DNA from: Sabulicella glaciei
GTDB taxonomy: Bacteria > Pseudomonadota > Alphaproteobacteria > Acetobacterales > Acetobacteraceae
NCBI RefSeq assembly: GCF_026183895.1
Contig: NZ_JAPFQI010000009.1
Location: forward strand, 62,001 to 126,000
Direction: 5' to 3'
Length of the DNA stretch: 64,000 bases
Shown here: piece after piece, positions 13,048-22,582 of the stretch
Layout: each line of letters opens with the position of its first letter
Position numbering within the stretch: the first letter of the stretch is position 1
Made by a program: the position numbers and the translations under genes
Notes under the pieces: generated by a model
What the model saw: the letters and a program-made list of their open reading frames with translations, nothing else
Databases searched by the model: none
What the model was told of the DNA's origin: nothing

Positions 13048-15213
13048 ATGGCCGCGTCTGAAACTCAGAAAACCCGAAGCCTCCGGCAACATCTACTCGC
13101 AGTCATGCTTGTGGCGTCGCTGCCCATGCTGACGCTTGGAGGCTTCACCGTCATCGAGCTCGCGGGGCGGCTGCGCGCCAGTCAGCAGGAGCGGCTGCAC
13201 GTCGCTGCGGGCGCGGCGCGTCACGTGGTCGAGCGGGAGCTGGAGGGCGCGGTGCTCGTCCTCTTGACCCTCGCAGGCTCGCCACAGCTCGACGATCCGC
13301 GCACGGACCTGCAAGACTTCCACCCCCGTGCGGCCCTGGCAGCCGAACTGCTGGGCACCTGGGTCGTGCTGCATGACGAGGAACCCGGCCGACAGCTCCT
13401 CGACACGCGGTACCCCGCCAACGCCGCGATGCCGCCCGCGCCGCCGGACGAGCCGGCGAGGCAGGCCATGGCGACGGGGCGCCCGGCCATCGCACCCCTA
13501 GGGCAAGGACGGGAGACCGTGTCGGTCGCCGTTCCGATCCTGCGAGAAGGACGGGCCATCGGGGCCCTTTCCGCGCCGCTCGACATGTTGCGCCTCGTGC
13601 AGCTTCTGGAGGAACAGCAGAAGGCCAGCCCGGGTCTCACGCTCTTCGTGCTCGACAGCGCCATGCGTCAGATCGCCGCCACCTCAGCGGAGCCGCTGCT
13701 GGATGCGGCTGCGATGGGCGTCATTGCCGCGCAGGGCGACCGGATCGCGCGCGTGCCCGGCCCTGCTGGCACCGTCGTCGTTGCCTTCAACCACACGGAG
13801 GGTGGCGGCTGGATCGTGGGGGCCGCGGAGGTGGAGGCGCGCTTCGTCGCCTCGTGGCGCGAACCCGCGCTGCGGTTGCTGGTGACGGCCGGGCTCCTCC
13901 TGCTGGTCGGGTTCCTGATCGTCAGCTGGCAGGCGCGCCGCTTGGCCCGGCCCCTCGCGCGGCTTGCAGCGGGGGAAGAGTGGGAGCGTAGCGGCGCTCG
14001 GGTGCAGGAATTCGAGGAGCTGGAGGACGCGGTGCGCTCCATGCAGGAGGCGCTACGGCGAGAGGCTGCGAACGCCGATCGTGCCGCCGCGGCTAACCTG
14101 CAATTGGCACGAGACGCGGAGGATGACCGTCGCCTCCTGTCCTCCGTGATGCACAGCATGCCCGATTCCGTCTTCGTGAAGGATCTGGCGCTGCGCTACG
14201 TGCTGATCAACGAGGCGGGCGCGGCGATGATCGGCCGGCCGATCGAGGAGGTGATCGGCAGCTCCGACGCCGACTTGTTCGCGCCTGCCGTCGCGGCCGA
14301 GATGTCGCGCGTGGACCGGCTGGTCATGGATGCCGACCTGGCGCGTGAGCAGGAGGAGCGGATCGAGCGCCTCGACGGGGTCGAGACCTGGTTCATGTCG
14401 GTGAAGGCGCCCTGGCGCGACAGCAGCGGCGAGATGGCGGGGCTGATCGGCGTCGCGCGCGACGTGACGGAGCGCAAGGCGACGGAGCGGCGGCTGGCGA
14501 ATGCGGAGGCGGCGATGCGGCGCATCGCGCGCGCCGACAGCATGGCGGCGATGAGCGTCGGCCTCGCGCATGAACTGAACCAGCCCCTCACCGCGGCCAG
14601 CAACTACCTTCGCGCCGCGCGCCGCCTCGCCGACGGGAATGCGCCGGACCCGGCCCGCCTGCAGATGGCGCGCGAGGCGATGGGCGAGGCGGCCGATCAG
14701 GTGATCCGTGCCGGCGCCATCATCCAGCGCCTGCGCGACTTCATCGGGCGCGGCGAGACGGAGCGGAGAAGGGTGGACATGAGCGGGATGGCGCTGGAAT
14801 CCGTCACCCTTGCCCGCGCCGCGCGTGGACCCGGCTCGGCGCCGGTGCCCGTGGTGATGGACGGGCGCAACCACACCGTCATGGGCGACCCGGTCCAGCT
14901 GCAGCAGGTGACGGTGAACCTGCTCCGCAACGCACTGGAAGCGACGGAGGGCGAGCCGGAGCCCCGCGTCATCCTTCGCCTGTCGCGCGCCGAGGGAGAG
15001 GTGCGGCTGGAGGTGGAGGATAACGGCCCCGGCATCTCGCCCGAGGTGATGGAGCGCCTCTTCGAGCCGTTCCAATCCACCAAGGCGGACGGGATGGGTA
15101 TCGGCCTGTCCATTTGCCGGGCCATCGTCGAGGCGCATCACGGGCGGCTGGAAGCGCTGCCCGCGGATGGGGGCGGGACGATCATGCGCGTTTCACTGGC
15201 GGAAGTGACTTGA
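13048..15213 (+). CDS. Membrane-bound PAS histidine kinase (FixL-like)
   Basis: A 721-residue sensor kinase. Membrane segments lie near residues 15-38 and 274-293, enclosing a periplasmic sensor of about 235 residues of probable Cache type. A linker helix follows, then a PAS domain (about 361-485), a HisKA domain with the phospho-acceptor in AHELNQP (His near 508), and a HATPase domain with N box NLLRNALEA, DNGPGIS and GMGIGLSI. The HELNQPL dimerisation motif is the FixL subclass. The ATG at 13048 is preferred over the TTG at 13039. It is 50 bases from the FixJ-type regulator at 15264, its likely partner. The signal sensed is unknown. Confidence 0.92.
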   Translation: MAASETQKTRSLRQHLLAVMLVASLPMLTLGGFTVIELAGRLRASQQERLHVAAGAARHVVERELEGAVLVLLTLAGSPQLDDPRTDLQDFHPRAALAAELLGTWVVLHDEEPGRQLLDTRYPANAAMPPAPPDEPARQAMATGRPAIAPLGQGRETVSVAVPILREGRAIGALSAPLDMLRLVQLLEEQQKASPGLTLFVLDSAMRQIAATSAEPLLDAAAMGVIAAQGDRIARVPGPAGTVVVAFNHTEGGGWIVGAAEVEARFVASWREPALRLLVTAGLLLLVGFLIVSWQARRLARPLARLAAGEEWERSGARVQEFEELEDAVRSMQEALRREAANADRAAAANLQLARDAEDDRRLLSSVMHSMPDSVFVKDLALRYVLINEAGAAMIGRPIEEVIGSSDADLFAPAVAAEMSRVDRLVMDADLAREQEERIERLDGVETWFMSVKAPWRDSSGEMAGLIGVARDVTERKATERRLANAEAAMRRIARADSMAAMSVGLAHELNQPLTAASNYLRAARRLADGNAPDPARLQMAREAMGEAADQVIRAGAIIQRLRDFIGRGETERRRVDMSGMALESVTLARAARGPGSAPVPVVMDGRNHTVMGDPVQLQQVTVNLLRNALEATEGEPEPRVILRLSRAEGEVRLEVEDNGPGISPEVMERLFEPFQSTKADGMGIGLSICRAIVEAHHGRLEALPADGGGTIMRVSLAEVT

Positions 15214-15263
15214 GCCTCGCGCCAAACGAGTGTTCATATGATCTGCCATGCAAGGTGGGGACG

Positions 15264-15875
15264 ATGGAACCGGTTCTGCACGTTGTGGATGACGAGGAGG
15301 CGGTGCGCCGCTCCCTGGCGATGCTGCTCATGGCTGCCGACTACAATGTCGAGACCTACGCGGATGCCGCGGCGCTGCTGGGTGCCGCGTCGCGCGGCAC
15401 GGGGCTCGCGCCCGGCTGCCTGATCCTTGACGTGCGGATGCCCGGGATGGATGGGCTGTCGCTGATGGAGGAGCTGAGCAAGCGCGGCATCACCCATCCC
15501 GCGATCGTCGTGACGGGCCATGCCGACGTGCCGCTCGCCGTCCGGGCGATGCGCGTGGGCGCCATCGACTTCCTGGAGAAGCCCTACACGGAGGAGCGAC
15601 TGCTGGAAGCGGTGAAGGCGGCGCTTGCTGCCGGGGACGAGGCGACTCGCCGCCGCTCCGCGGAAACGCGCGCCACGGCCCAGGTCACCGCGCTGTCCCC
15701 GCGCGAGAAGGAGGTGCTGGAATGTCTCGTGCAGGGGATGGCGAACAAGGTGGTCGCGCACAAGCTCGGCATCTCGCCCCGCACGGTGGAGGTGCACCGC
15801 GCGAACCTGATGGACAAGCTCAACGCCCGCTCCCTGCCCGAACTGGTGCGGATCGGCCTCGCCGCCGGGATGTAG
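15264..15875 (+). CDS. FixJ-family response regulator (receiver plus LuxR helix-turn-helix)
   Basis: A 203-residue transcription regulator. The receiver has acidic residues at VVDDEE, the phospho-acceptor Asp56 in LDVRMPGMDG, Thr in VVTGHADVP and Lys106 in FLEKPY. The LuxR/GerE domain follows from about residue 138 (LSPREKEVLECLVQGMANK, then ISPRTVEVHRANLMDKL). It lies directly downstream of the kinase at 13048 and should be phosphorylated by it. An in-frame GTG exists three codons upstream (15255), but the ATG gives the normal N-terminus. Confidence 0.93.
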   Translation: MEPVLHVVDDEEAVRRSLAMLLMAADYNVETYADAAALLGAASRGTGLAPGCLILDVRMPGMDGLSLMEELSKRGITHPAIVVTGHADVPLAVRAMRVGAIDFLEKPYTEERLLEAVKAALAAGDEATRRRSAETRATAQVTALSPREKEVLECLVQGMANKVVAHKLGISPRTVEVHRANLMDKLNARSLPELVRIGLAAGM

Positions 15876-15883
15876 CGCAGCAA

Positions 15884-15911
15884 AAAGGGGCCGGCGCGAG
15901 CCGGCCCCTTT
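15884..15911. terminator. Bidirectional terminator between convergent genes
   Basis: A perfect 12-base-pair stem (15884-15895 with 15900-15911) with a GCGA loop, A-rich on the left and T-rich on the right. It lies 8 bases after the response-regulator stop and 17 bases from the end of the opposite lipoprotein gene, so it can serve both. Confidence 0.85.
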
Positions 15912-15927
15912 CCGGAAACCCTTCCGC

Positions 15928-16200
15928 TCAGTAGCGGCGATAGCCGCGGCCATAGCCGTAGCTGGGCGGCGGCGTCGGGGTGCTGGCCGCACCGATCGCG
16001 GCGCCGCCGAGGCCGCCCGCCACCGCGCCGATCGCGGCACCGGTGCCGCCACCCGCGAGGCCGCCGATGGCCGCCCCGCCGCCGGCGCCGATCAGGCCGC
16101 CGCCGACCGCGCGCTGGGTTGGGTCATAGGGGTTGCTGCAGGCCGTCGCGCCGAGGGCCAGGACGCCGAGGGCAGCCATGCGAAGCTTGTTGGCGATCAT
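15928..16200 (-). CDS. Glycine-zipper lipoprotein
   Basis: A 90-residue predicted outer-membrane or periplasmic lipoprotein. A signal peptide ends in the lipobox LGATACS, so the Cys near residue 21 would be lipidated. Then come about 45 residues of glycine-zipper repeats (GGGLIGAGGGAAIGGLAGG and similar) and a Gly/Tyr/Arg tail. The frame is open seven codons further upstream, but the ATG at 16200 has a near-perfect ribosome site (AGGAGG) and gives a normal signal peptide. It is the third gene of a minus-strand run after BrkB and GlsB. Confidence 0.85.
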   Translation of the reverse strand: MIANKLRMAALGVLALGATACSNPYDPTQRAVGGGLIGAGGGAAIGGLAGGGTGAAIGAVAGGLGGAAIGAASTPTPPPSYGYGRGYRRY

Positions 16201-16217
16201 TTCAATACCTCCTTCTA

Positions 16218-16469
16218 TCAAGCCCGACGCCGCAACGCGCCAACGATGGCGAGCAGCAAGACAGCGCCGATGGTGGAAATGATGAGGCTCGGGAGCCAGC
16301 CGTCGTAGGCAAGCCCGAGCATTCCTGCCAGGAAACCACCCAGCAAGGCACCGACCAGGCCAACGATCAGGTTCGTTAGCAGGCCATGGCTGCGGTTCAT
16401 GATCTTCTCGGCGATCCAGCCGGCCAACAGGCCGATGATGATCGCACCGATCAGTCCAACTCCGCTCAT
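16218..16469 (-). CDS. GlsB/YeaQ/YmgE family stress-response membrane protein
   Basis: An 83-residue small membrane protein of the transglycosylase-associated (GlsB/YeaQ/YmgE) family. Three hydrophobic segments are visible: IGAIIIGLLAGWIAEKIM, NLIVGLVGALLGGFLAGML, and LIISTIGAVLLLAIVGALRRR. Family members are general or envelope stress proteins with poorly defined function. The ATG at 16469 lies four bases after the BrkB stop, and its ribosome site (AAGGAG) is inside the BrkB coding end, so the two genes are coupled. Confidence 0.9.
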   Translation of the reverse strand: MSGVGLIGAIIIGLLAGWIAEKIMNRSHGLLTNLIVGLVGALLGGFLAGMLGLAYDGWLPSLIISTIGAVLLLAIVGALRRRA

Positions 16470-16473
16470 GTGA

Positions 16474-17487
16474 TCAGGTCTCCTTTCTCGCGGGGCTGCG
16501 GGCAACGAAGCGGCGCAGGAGCGCGAGCGCGCCAGCGGCCGCCGCCGTCTTGACGAGGCTACCGGCCTCGAGGGGTTCGGGGCGCGGGGGCGGTGGCGGC
16601 GCGTGCTCCGCCTCCTGGCGTGCGCGGGCCGCCTCGGGCCGTGCTTCCTCCTTGCCGGAATAGGCTCGCGTGAACTCCGCGCCGAGCAGGAAGATCAGTG
16701 CCGAGTAGTAGATCCAGAGCAGCACCACAACGAGCGTGCCGGCGGCGCCGTAGCCCTGCGCCGCGCCGGATGCGCCGATATACAGGCCGATCAGCGTCTT
16801 GCCGGCGGTGAAGAACACCGCGGTGACGAAGGCGCCCACCAGCACGTCGTGCCAATGCAGGGAACGGTCGGGCAGCACCTTGTAGATCGCGGCGAAGAGC
16901 CCGGTGATCACGGCGAGCGACAGGACGAGGTTCGCCACCCACAGCACCGGCTCCAGCCAGGGGATGTGCGAGCCCACCCAATCGCCGAAGGCCGAGAGCG
17001 CGGCGGAAGCGGCAAGCGAGACGAGCAGCAGGAAGGCCGTCGTGGCGACGAGGCCCATCGCCGCTGCCTTGGCGCGCACGAAGGCGGTGATCGTTTCCGT
17101 CACCGTGTCGGCATCGGGCGCCTGAGTCTTCCAGATGGCGTTCAGCGCGCCCTGCAGCGCACCGAAGGCGCCCGACGCGGTGAGCAGCAAGGTGACGACG
17201 CCGATCAGCAGCGCCCATCCGCCGCGCGCGTCGCCCAGCGCGTTGTCGGCCATCTGCTCCACCGTGCCGGCGGCGTCCTGGCCCAGCATGTCCTGCATCT
17301 GCGAGGCGAGGGCGCGCTGCACCTGCTCCTCGCCGAAGATCATTCCGGCGATGCCGGTGGCGATGTAGAGCAGGGGGCCGAGCGAGAAGAGCGTGAAATA
17401 CGCGATCCCCGCCCCACGCGTGAGGCAGTCATCGGCGAGGAAGCCGGTCACCGTGTCCTTGGCGATGGTGAATGCGCGGGAAAGCAT
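16474..17487 (-). CDS. YihY/virulence factor BrkB family membrane protein
   Basis: A 337-residue inner-membrane protein with six hydrophobic segments and the family motifs RGAGIAYFTLFSLGPLLY, GGWALLIGVVTLLLTASGAFGALQ, LPDRSLHWHDVLVGAFVTAVFF and YYSALIFLLGAEFTRAY. A charged, proline-rich cytoplasmic tail follows. Function in the family is unclear. The frame is open to 17625, but the ATG at 17487 gives the standard N-terminus MLSRAFTIAKD. It heads the minus-strand trio with GlsB and the glycine-zipper lipoprotein. Confidence 0.9.
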   Translation of the reverse strand: MLSRAFTIAKDTVTGFLADDCLTRGAGIAYFTLFSLGPLLYIATGIAGMIFGEEQVQRALASQMQDMLGQDAAGTVEQMADNALGDARGGWALLIGVVTLLLTASGAFGALQGALNAIWKTQAPDADTVTETITAFVRAKAAAMGLVATTAFLLLVSLAASAALSAFGDWVGSHIPWLEPVLWVANLVLSLAVITGLFAAIYKVLPDRSLHWHDVLVGAFVTAVFFTAGKTLIGLYIGASGAAQGYGAAGTLVVVLLWIYYSALIFLLGAEFTRAYSGKEEARPEAARARQEAEHAPPPPPRPEPLEAGSLVKTAAAAGALALLRRFVARSPARKET

Positions 17488-17756
17488 GGGTGTCCTCGTT
17501 TCACCCCTGCGAACGACGGAACGTCGCCGCGAGTTTCCGATGCGCGCAAGCATCCGACCGACGACGACGACGGCAGGCAGCGCCGTGAGCCCGCTTTCGC
17601 GTTCCACGCTGAGCCGGAAAGGCACGTGCGCGATCTGCGGAGGATCGCGTGACCCGCCTCGCCCTGCTTCTCGCCGCCGTGCTGCGCCGGCCCGGCTACC
17701 GCACGCACGGCACGAGTGGCACCGCCCTCGATCCGGTCTGCTTCTGACGCCGCGCC

Positions 17757-18734
17757 TCAGTGCAGGCGCGGCGCCTTCAGGTGGCGCGAGCGGTCGCCGC
17801 TGGTGACGGTGATGTCCAGCCGCTCCGTCCCCCGCGCCAGGGACAGGCGCACCTTCGCCCCCGCCGATCCGGCCTGCCGAACCGCAGTCCAGAGCGAGGC
17901 GAGATCGTTCACCTCGCGCCCCTCGACGGCGAGGATGCGGTCATCGGGCTGCACCCCCGCCTGTTCCGCCGGCCCGCCCTTGGCGAGGGAGCCGACGCCC
18001 ACTTGGTCGTCCTCCTCCGTCGCGTACAGGCCGAGCCAGGGCCGCACGGGGCGTCCGGTCACGCCGGTGTGCCGCATGGTTTCCAGCACGGGCAGGAGCG
18101 GCGCGACGGGCACGACCATGTTCAGGTCCACGCGGTTGCGTCCGCCGCCCTGCTGCAGGATCAGGGAACCGACGCCGACGAGGCGCCCATCCGGCCCGAA
18201 CAATCCGGCCCCGCCCCAATGCGGATGGGCGGGGGCGGTGAAGATCGCGTTCTCCAGCAGGTATTCCCACTGGCCCGCGAAGGGCTGTCGTGCCGCGACG
18301 GCGCAGGCGACCGCATGCTCCGCCCCTCCCGAGGCGGCCAGGACGCATTGCGCGCCCTGCGTAAGCGTCTCGCTGTCGCCCAGCTCGGCCACCTCCGAAT
18401 CAGGAGGCAGCGGGCCGAGCGCCTGCACAACGCCAAGCCCCGACTCGAAATCCGTGGCGAGCGGCGTGCCCTGCACCACGCGCCCCTGCGAATCGGTGAT
18501 CCAGATGGTTTCCGCCTCGGTGATCAGGTAGCCGATGGTCAGCAGCAATCCCGAATGGTCGATCCACACGGCCGAGCCTTCGCGCTCCGTGCCCAGCGTG
18601 GCGGCGGAGGTCGCGTCGGGCGGCATGAGGGAGCGCAGCGAAACCACGGAGCGCAGGCGCTGCTCCAGGGGCCAGGAAAACTCGCTGGGCTCGGGGCGGA
18701 AGGCCTCGGGCACTTCCCAGTCATCATCGGACAT
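17757..18734 (-). CDS. HtrA/S1C-like protein with PDZ domain, predicted proteolytically inactive
   Basis: A 325-residue protein with the layout of an HtrA (S1C) protease: a trypsin-like region at about residues 35-225 and a PDZ domain at about 235-320 (RPWLGLYA, GGPAEQAGVQPDDRILAVEGR). The three catalytic positions appear changed. The usual TNNHV is GYLITEA, the usual ETDLAVL is ESGLGVV, and the usual GNSGGPL is PHWGGAGL. No signal peptide is seen, so it is probably cytoplasmic or peripheral. The ATG at 18734 was chosen because the longer frame is antisense to pncC. It could act as a scaffold or substrate binder. Confidence 0.8.
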   Translation of the reverse strand: MSDDDWEVPEAFRPEPSEFSWPLEQRLRSVVSLRSLMPPDATSAATLGTEREGSAVWIDHSGLLLTIGYLITEAETIWITDSQGRVVQGTPLATDFESGLGVVQALGPLPPDSEVAELGDSETLTQGAQCVLAASGGAEHAVACAVAARQPFAGQWEYLLENAIFTAPAHPHWGGAGLFGPDGRLVGVGSLILQQGGGRNRVDLNMVVPVAPLLPVLETMRHTGVTGRPVRPWLGLYATEEDDQVGVGSLAKGGPAEQAGVQPDDRILAVEGREVNDLASLWTAVRQAGSAGAKVRLSLARGTERLDITVTSGDRSRHLKAPRLH

Positions 18735-18756
18735 GGCCCCTATATAACGCGCGTCG

Positions 18757-19239
18757 TCACAGCAGGGAGTGCGCGATCCGGAATGCCTCGCGCACGGTGG
18801 CCGCACGGATGGCGGCGCGGTCGCCCGGAAACAGGCAACGGCGGTGGACCGTGTGCCCCGCCACCGCGCCCGCGAGATGGACCAAGCCGACCGGCTTCTC
18901 CGCGCTGCCGCCGCCAGGCCCCGCGACGCCCGTGCAGGACAGGGCGATGGCCGCGCCCGACCGGAGCAGGGCGCCTTCCGCCATGAGGCGCGCCACCTCC
19001 TCCGACACCGCGCCGGCGCGGGCGATGATCTCAGAGGGAACGCCGAGCAGCGCGGATTTCGCCCCGTTGGAATAGGTGACGAAGCCGGCAAGCACCGTGT
19101 GGGAGGAGCCAGGGATGGCGGTGAGGGCGGCGGCGATCAGCCCGCCCGTGCAGCTTTCCGCCGTCGCCAGCGTCCTGCCGCGCGTCTGGCAGGCGGAAAG
19201 CAGCGCCTCGGCCTCGCGCAGCATCGCGTCTTCCATCAT
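18757..19239 (-). CDS. pncC: Nicotinamide-nucleotide amidohydrolase (CinA C-terminal family)
   Basis: A 160-residue stand-alone CinA C-terminal domain, which deamidates nicotinamide mononucleotide to nicotinate mononucleotide in pyridine-nucleotide salvage. Family marks are [18 protein letters not shown] near residue 23, [33 protein letters not shown] and the active-site region [20 protein letters not shown]. Two adjacent ATGs (19239 and 19236) are possible starts. It overlaps the end of pgpA by four bases, so translation is coupled. Confidence 0.93.
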   Translation of the reverse strand: MMEDAMLREAEALLSACQTRGRTLATAESCTGGLIAAALTAIPGSSHTVLAGFVTYSNGAKSALLGVPSEIIARAGAVSEEVARLMAEGALLRSGAAIALSCTGVAGPGGGSAEKPVGLVHLAGAVAGHTVHRRCLFPGDRAAIRAATVREAFRIAHSLL

Positions 19240-19664
19240 GGCAGGATCATCCTCAGCCCAAGCACCACCAGCCCGGCCAGCAATCCAGCCAGGAGGTCGT
19301 CCCCCATCACGCCCATCGTTCCGCCGCGCCGGTCCAGCCAGCCGACGGGGCCGGGCTTGGCAATGTCGAAGGCGCGGAACAGGGAAAAGGCGATGGCGGC
19401 GGCGAGGAGCCCATCGGCAAAGGCAAGGGCGAGCGACATGCCCGCCGCCTCGTCCACCACCACCCAGCCCGGATCGGCCTCGGCTTCCGGCAGGCGCGAC
19501 ACCGCCCAGAGCCCCGCCATGGTGAAGAGCGTGGCGGCCAGGAGCGGAACCCAGCCCGGCGCGGCGGCCAGGGGCAGCACGGCGACGGAGCCCCAGGTGC
19601 CCGGCCCCGGGCCGAGCCGCCCGATGCCCCCCAGCGAGGCGACCGCCCGCGCTAGACCGGCCAT
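19236..19664 (-). CDS. pgpA: Phosphatidylglycerophosphatase A
   Basis: A 142-residue inner-membrane phosphatase that converts phosphatidylglycerophosphate to phosphatidylglycerol. Family marks are [20 protein letters not shown], the acidic [14 protein letters not shown] segment, and [25 protein letters not shown]. Several hydrophobic helices lie between them. The start at 19664 overlaps the 3' end of slt by 13 bases, and the stop overlaps pncC, so slt-pgpA-pncC form a tight run. PssA and Psd at 35456-36987 serve the other branch of phospholipid synthesis. Confidence 0.93.
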   Translation of the reverse strand: MAGLARAVASLGGIGRLGPGPGTWGSVAVLPLAAAPGWVPLLAATLFTMAGLWAVSRLPEAEADPGWVVVDEAAGMSLALAFADGLLAAAIAFSLFRAFDIAKPGPVGWLDRRGGTMGVMGDDLLAGLLAGLVVLGLRMILP

Positions 19665-21574
19665 GCCGCCATCGGGTGCGGCTGGTTCCGCGTCGCGGGA
19701 TCCTTGGCGCGGTAGATCGCCACGTTCTCGATCACGCGCTGCACGTAGTTGCGCGTCTCCCCGAAGGGAATCATCTCCATCCAGTCCAGCATGGGTCGGA
19801 AGCCCGAGCGCGGGTCGCCATAGGTGCCGAGCCACTCATCCACGCGGGCCGCGCCGGCATTGTAGGCGGCGAAGGCCAGCGGCATGGCGCCGCCATAGCG
19901 GTCCAGCCGGTCGGCGATGTAGGCCGAGCCGAGGCGCATGTTGTGCGAGGGGTCGTTCAGCATGCCGGGGCTGTGCGCGACCCCGACGCGCCGCGCCACC
20001 GCGGCGGCGGTGGCGGGCAGGAGCTGCATCACGCCGCGCGCGTTGGCGGAGCTGACCACGTCGGTCTCGAAATTGCTTTCCTGGCGGGAGATGGCGAAGA
20101 CCACGGCGGGTTCCGCCCCGTCGGAGGGCGCGGGGTAGGGGGACGGCCAGCCATCCTCCACCAGCATCGCGCCCTGGGCCCCGCCACGCCGCGCCACCCA
20201 CACCGCATGGTCGGGCCGACCGATCCCGGTGGCGAGGCGCGCGACAAGGAGCCGATCGGCATTGTCGGCCGAAAGCTCCTCCAGCCGCAGCAGGAAGGGA
20301 CGGGCGCGCCTCGCCTCGCCGAGATCGGCCATCAGCAGGACGAGGCGAACCAGTTCGCGCTGGAGGAAGGCGCGCGCCTCCGGCTCGGCGGGGCGGGGGA
20401 TGGCAAGCCCGGTGATGCGGCGGGACAGCGTCGCCGGATCCTCGCCCAGGGCGAGCGCGGCCATCTGGCCATAGAAGGTGACCGGGAAGCCCGCCGCCTG
20501 CTGCCAATGGGCGCGGGCGCGCGAGGCATCGCGCTCGGCACGGCCTTGCCAGTAGAGCGAGCGCGCCTGGGTGATGGCGGAGCGGCTGCCTTCGCCCACA
20601 GTGCGGAAATGCTGCAGGGCCCGTGCCGGGTCCTCCAGGAAGCGCAGGGCGATGAAGCCGGCCAGGAATTCGGCTTCCTGGCGCGGCTCGCCGGGGATGG
20701 CCTGGCCGTGCTGCGACGCCACCTGATAGGCGTTGCGGGGATCGCCGAGGCGAAGCAGCTTGCGCGACAGCACCTGCCGCTCCGTCCAGATGGCTCGCTG
20801 CGCGACCGGCGGCAGGTCGCGCTGCGCCGGCACGGCGGCGGCCCAGAGCGCGGCGGCCTCCGTGTCGCGATCCGCGCGTCGCAGAGCCTGCGCGAGGGTG
20901 AGGGTGGCACCCGCGTCGCGCGCGGCGGCCGGGGCATGCGCCGTGTCCGTCCCCGAGGCGAGGCGAAGCTCCGCCAGCCGCGCGCGCACCGGGTCGAGCA
21001 GGGGCGCCACGCGCTGCGCGCCGCCCAGGTCGCGCGCGAAGAACAAGCGGTTGAAGCGGCGCCAATGCGCGTCGGCGTCGAGCAGGTTGCCCACGCGCGC
21101 CAGGAAATCGGGCTCGGCCATGAGGTCGGAGCCGGCATCGTCGCCCCAGGCGCGCCGCGCCACCTCGCGCGCCGCGTCCAGCCGACCCGCATTGATCAGC
21201 GCGCCGGCATGGCGTGCCGCGCCCTCCAACGTGCGCGCCGGGCGTGGCGCGTGGAAGCGCAGCACCAGCGCGTCGTCGGGGTCGAGCGCCAGCAACTCCT
21301 CCGCCCGGGTCTGCAGCGCGTTCTGCTGCGGCCAGTCGGGCGCGGATTCGATGAAGCCGACGATCTCGGCCGCGCTGGCGGCGCCGCCGCGCTGCGTCAG
21401 CCGCATCCACGCGACGAGCTTCGCGAGCAGCGGGTCGGCGCTCGCGGCAAGGGCGCTGGCCTCCGCCCATCGCCCCGACTGGGCAGCGAGAAGGGCGGCA
21501 CGCCCGGCATCCCGCCCGGTCTGGGCGAAGGCGGGCAGGGCGAGGCTGGAAAGGAGGAGCGAGCGGCGGAACAT
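19652..21574 (-). CDS. slt: Soluble lytic murein transglycosylase
   Basis: A 640-residue periplasmic enzyme that cleaves peptidoglycan glycan strands with formation of 1,6-anhydro-muramic acid. It has a short signal peptide ([18 protein letters not shown]), a long alpha-superhelical region of about 450 residues, and a C-terminal SLT domain with the catalytic Glu in ISRQESNF, then [16 protein letters not shown] and [14 protein letters not shown]. The frame is open to 22498 on the strand opposite dapA. The ATG at 21574 gives the signal peptide and avoids that overlap. Confidence 0.94.
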   Translation of the reverse strand: MFRRSLLLSSLALPAFAQTGRDAGRAALLAAQSGRWAEASALAASADPLLAKLVAWMRLTQRGGAASAAEIVGFIESAPDWPQQNALQTRAEELLALDPDDALVLRFHAPRPARTLEGAARHAGALINAGRLDAAREVARRAWGDDAGSDLMAEPDFLARVGNLLDADAHWRRFNRLFFARDLGGAQRVAPLLDPVRARLAELRLASGTDTAHAPAAARDAGATLTLAQALRRADRDTEAAALWAAAVPAQRDLPPVAQRAIWTERQVLSRKLLRLGDPRNAYQVASQHGQAIPGEPRQEAEFLAGFIALRFLEDPARALQHFRTVGEGSRSAITQARSLYWQGRAERDASRARAHWQQAAGFPVTFYGQMAALALGEDPATLSRRITGLAIPRPAEPEARAFLQRELVRLVLLMADLGEARRARPFLLRLEELSADNADRLLVARLATGIGRPDHAVWVARRGGAQGAMLVEDGWPSPYPAPSDGAEPAVVFAISRQESNFETDVVSSANARGVMQLLPATAAAVARRVGVAHSPGMLNDPSHNMRLGSAYIADRLDRYGGAMPLAFAAYNAGAARVDEWLGTYGDPRSGFRPMLDWMEMIPFGETRNYVQRVIENVAIYRAKDPATRNQPHPMAAWPV

Positions 21575-21685
21575 CCCGCGCTTGTAGAGCAAGCGGAGGC
21601 GCCGCGGCGAATCCGCCGCTTGTTGCGGGGGCGCCGCAAGCCTAGTTAGGGAAGCACAGGATCGCCGCGCACGGACAAGATACCC

Positions 21686-22582
21686 ATGAAGTCCTCCACC
21701 CTCGCCCTGCGGGGCTCGCTCACTGCCCTCATCACGCCCATGCGGGAGGATGGCAGCGTGGATGAGCGCGCCTATGCCGAGTTCATCGAGTGGCAGATCA
21801 CCGAGGGGACAGAAGGGCTGGTGCCGGTGGGCACGACGGGCGAAAGCCCGACCCTGAGCCACGACGAGCACAAGCGCGTCGTCGAGATCTGCGTCGAGGT
21901 GGCGCGCGGCCGCGTTCCGGTGGTGGCCGGCACGGGCAGCAACAGCACGGCCGAGGCGATCGAGCTGACCGCCCATGCGCGCGAGGCGGGGGCCGATGCC
22001 GCGCTGGTGGTGACGCCCTACTACAACAAGCCGACGCAGGAAGGCCTGTACCGGCACTTCATGGCCATCGCCGACGCGGTGGACCTGCCGGTGGTGATCT
22101 ACAACATCCCCGGCCGCTCCGTGATCGACATGATGCCAGAGACGATGGGACGGCTGGCGAGGCACCCGAACATCATCGGCGTGAAGGACGCGACGGCGAA
22201 GCTGGACCGGCCGCTGGCGCAGCGCCGCGAATGCGGGCGCGACTTCGTGCAGCTTTCCGGCGAGGACCACACAGTCCTCGCCTTCATGGCGTCGGGCGGG
22301 CATGGCTGCATCAGCGTCACCAGCAACGTGGCGCCGCGGCTCTGCGCCGAGATGCACCGCGCCTGGCGCGAGGGCCGCGTGGCGGAGGCGATGGAGATCC
22401 AGGACAGTCTGGCCCCGCTGCATGACGCCCTTTTTGTCGAGACCTCGCCGGGGCCGGTGAAGCATGCCGCTTCGCTGCTCGGCCATGGCACGGCGCATTG
22501 CCGCCTGCCGCTAGCGCCCGTCGCCGAGTCGACGGCGCGGGGAGTGGAAGGGGCGATGCGGGGCGCCGGCCTGCTGAACTGA
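21686..22582 (+). CDS. dapA: 4-hydroxy-tetrahydrodipicolinate synthase
   Basis: A 298-residue class I aldolase that condenses pyruvate with aspartate semialdehyde, the first committed step to diaminopimelate and lysine. Family motifs are [24 protein letters not shown], the tyrosine in [14 protein letters not shown], the YNIPGRSV segment and the Schiff-base Lys in IIGVKDAT. It is divergent from slt with a 111-base gap and overlaps the smpB start by one base (TGATG). Confidence 0.97.
   Translation: MKSSTLALRGSLTALITPMREDGSVDERAYAEFIEWQITEGTEGLVPVGTTGESPTLSHDEHKRVVEICVEVARGRVPVVAGTGSNSTAEAIELTAHAREAGADAALVVTPYYNKPTQEGLYRHFMAIADAVDLPVVIYNIPGRSVIDMMPETMGRLARHPNIIGVKDATAKLDRPLAQRRECGRDFVQLSGEDHTVLAFMASGGHGCISVTSNVAPRLCAEMHRAWREGRVAEAMEIQDSLAPLHDALFVETSPGPVKHAASLLGHGTAHCRLPLAPVAESTARGVEGAMRGAGLLN

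Noticed and set aside
17649-17747. A 32-codon GTG frame with a hydrophobic start and a GGAGG site in the 269-base gap before the HtrA-like gene
   Set aside because: It is too short, has no family and lies in a region where such frames are frequent. The ribosome site is the only support.
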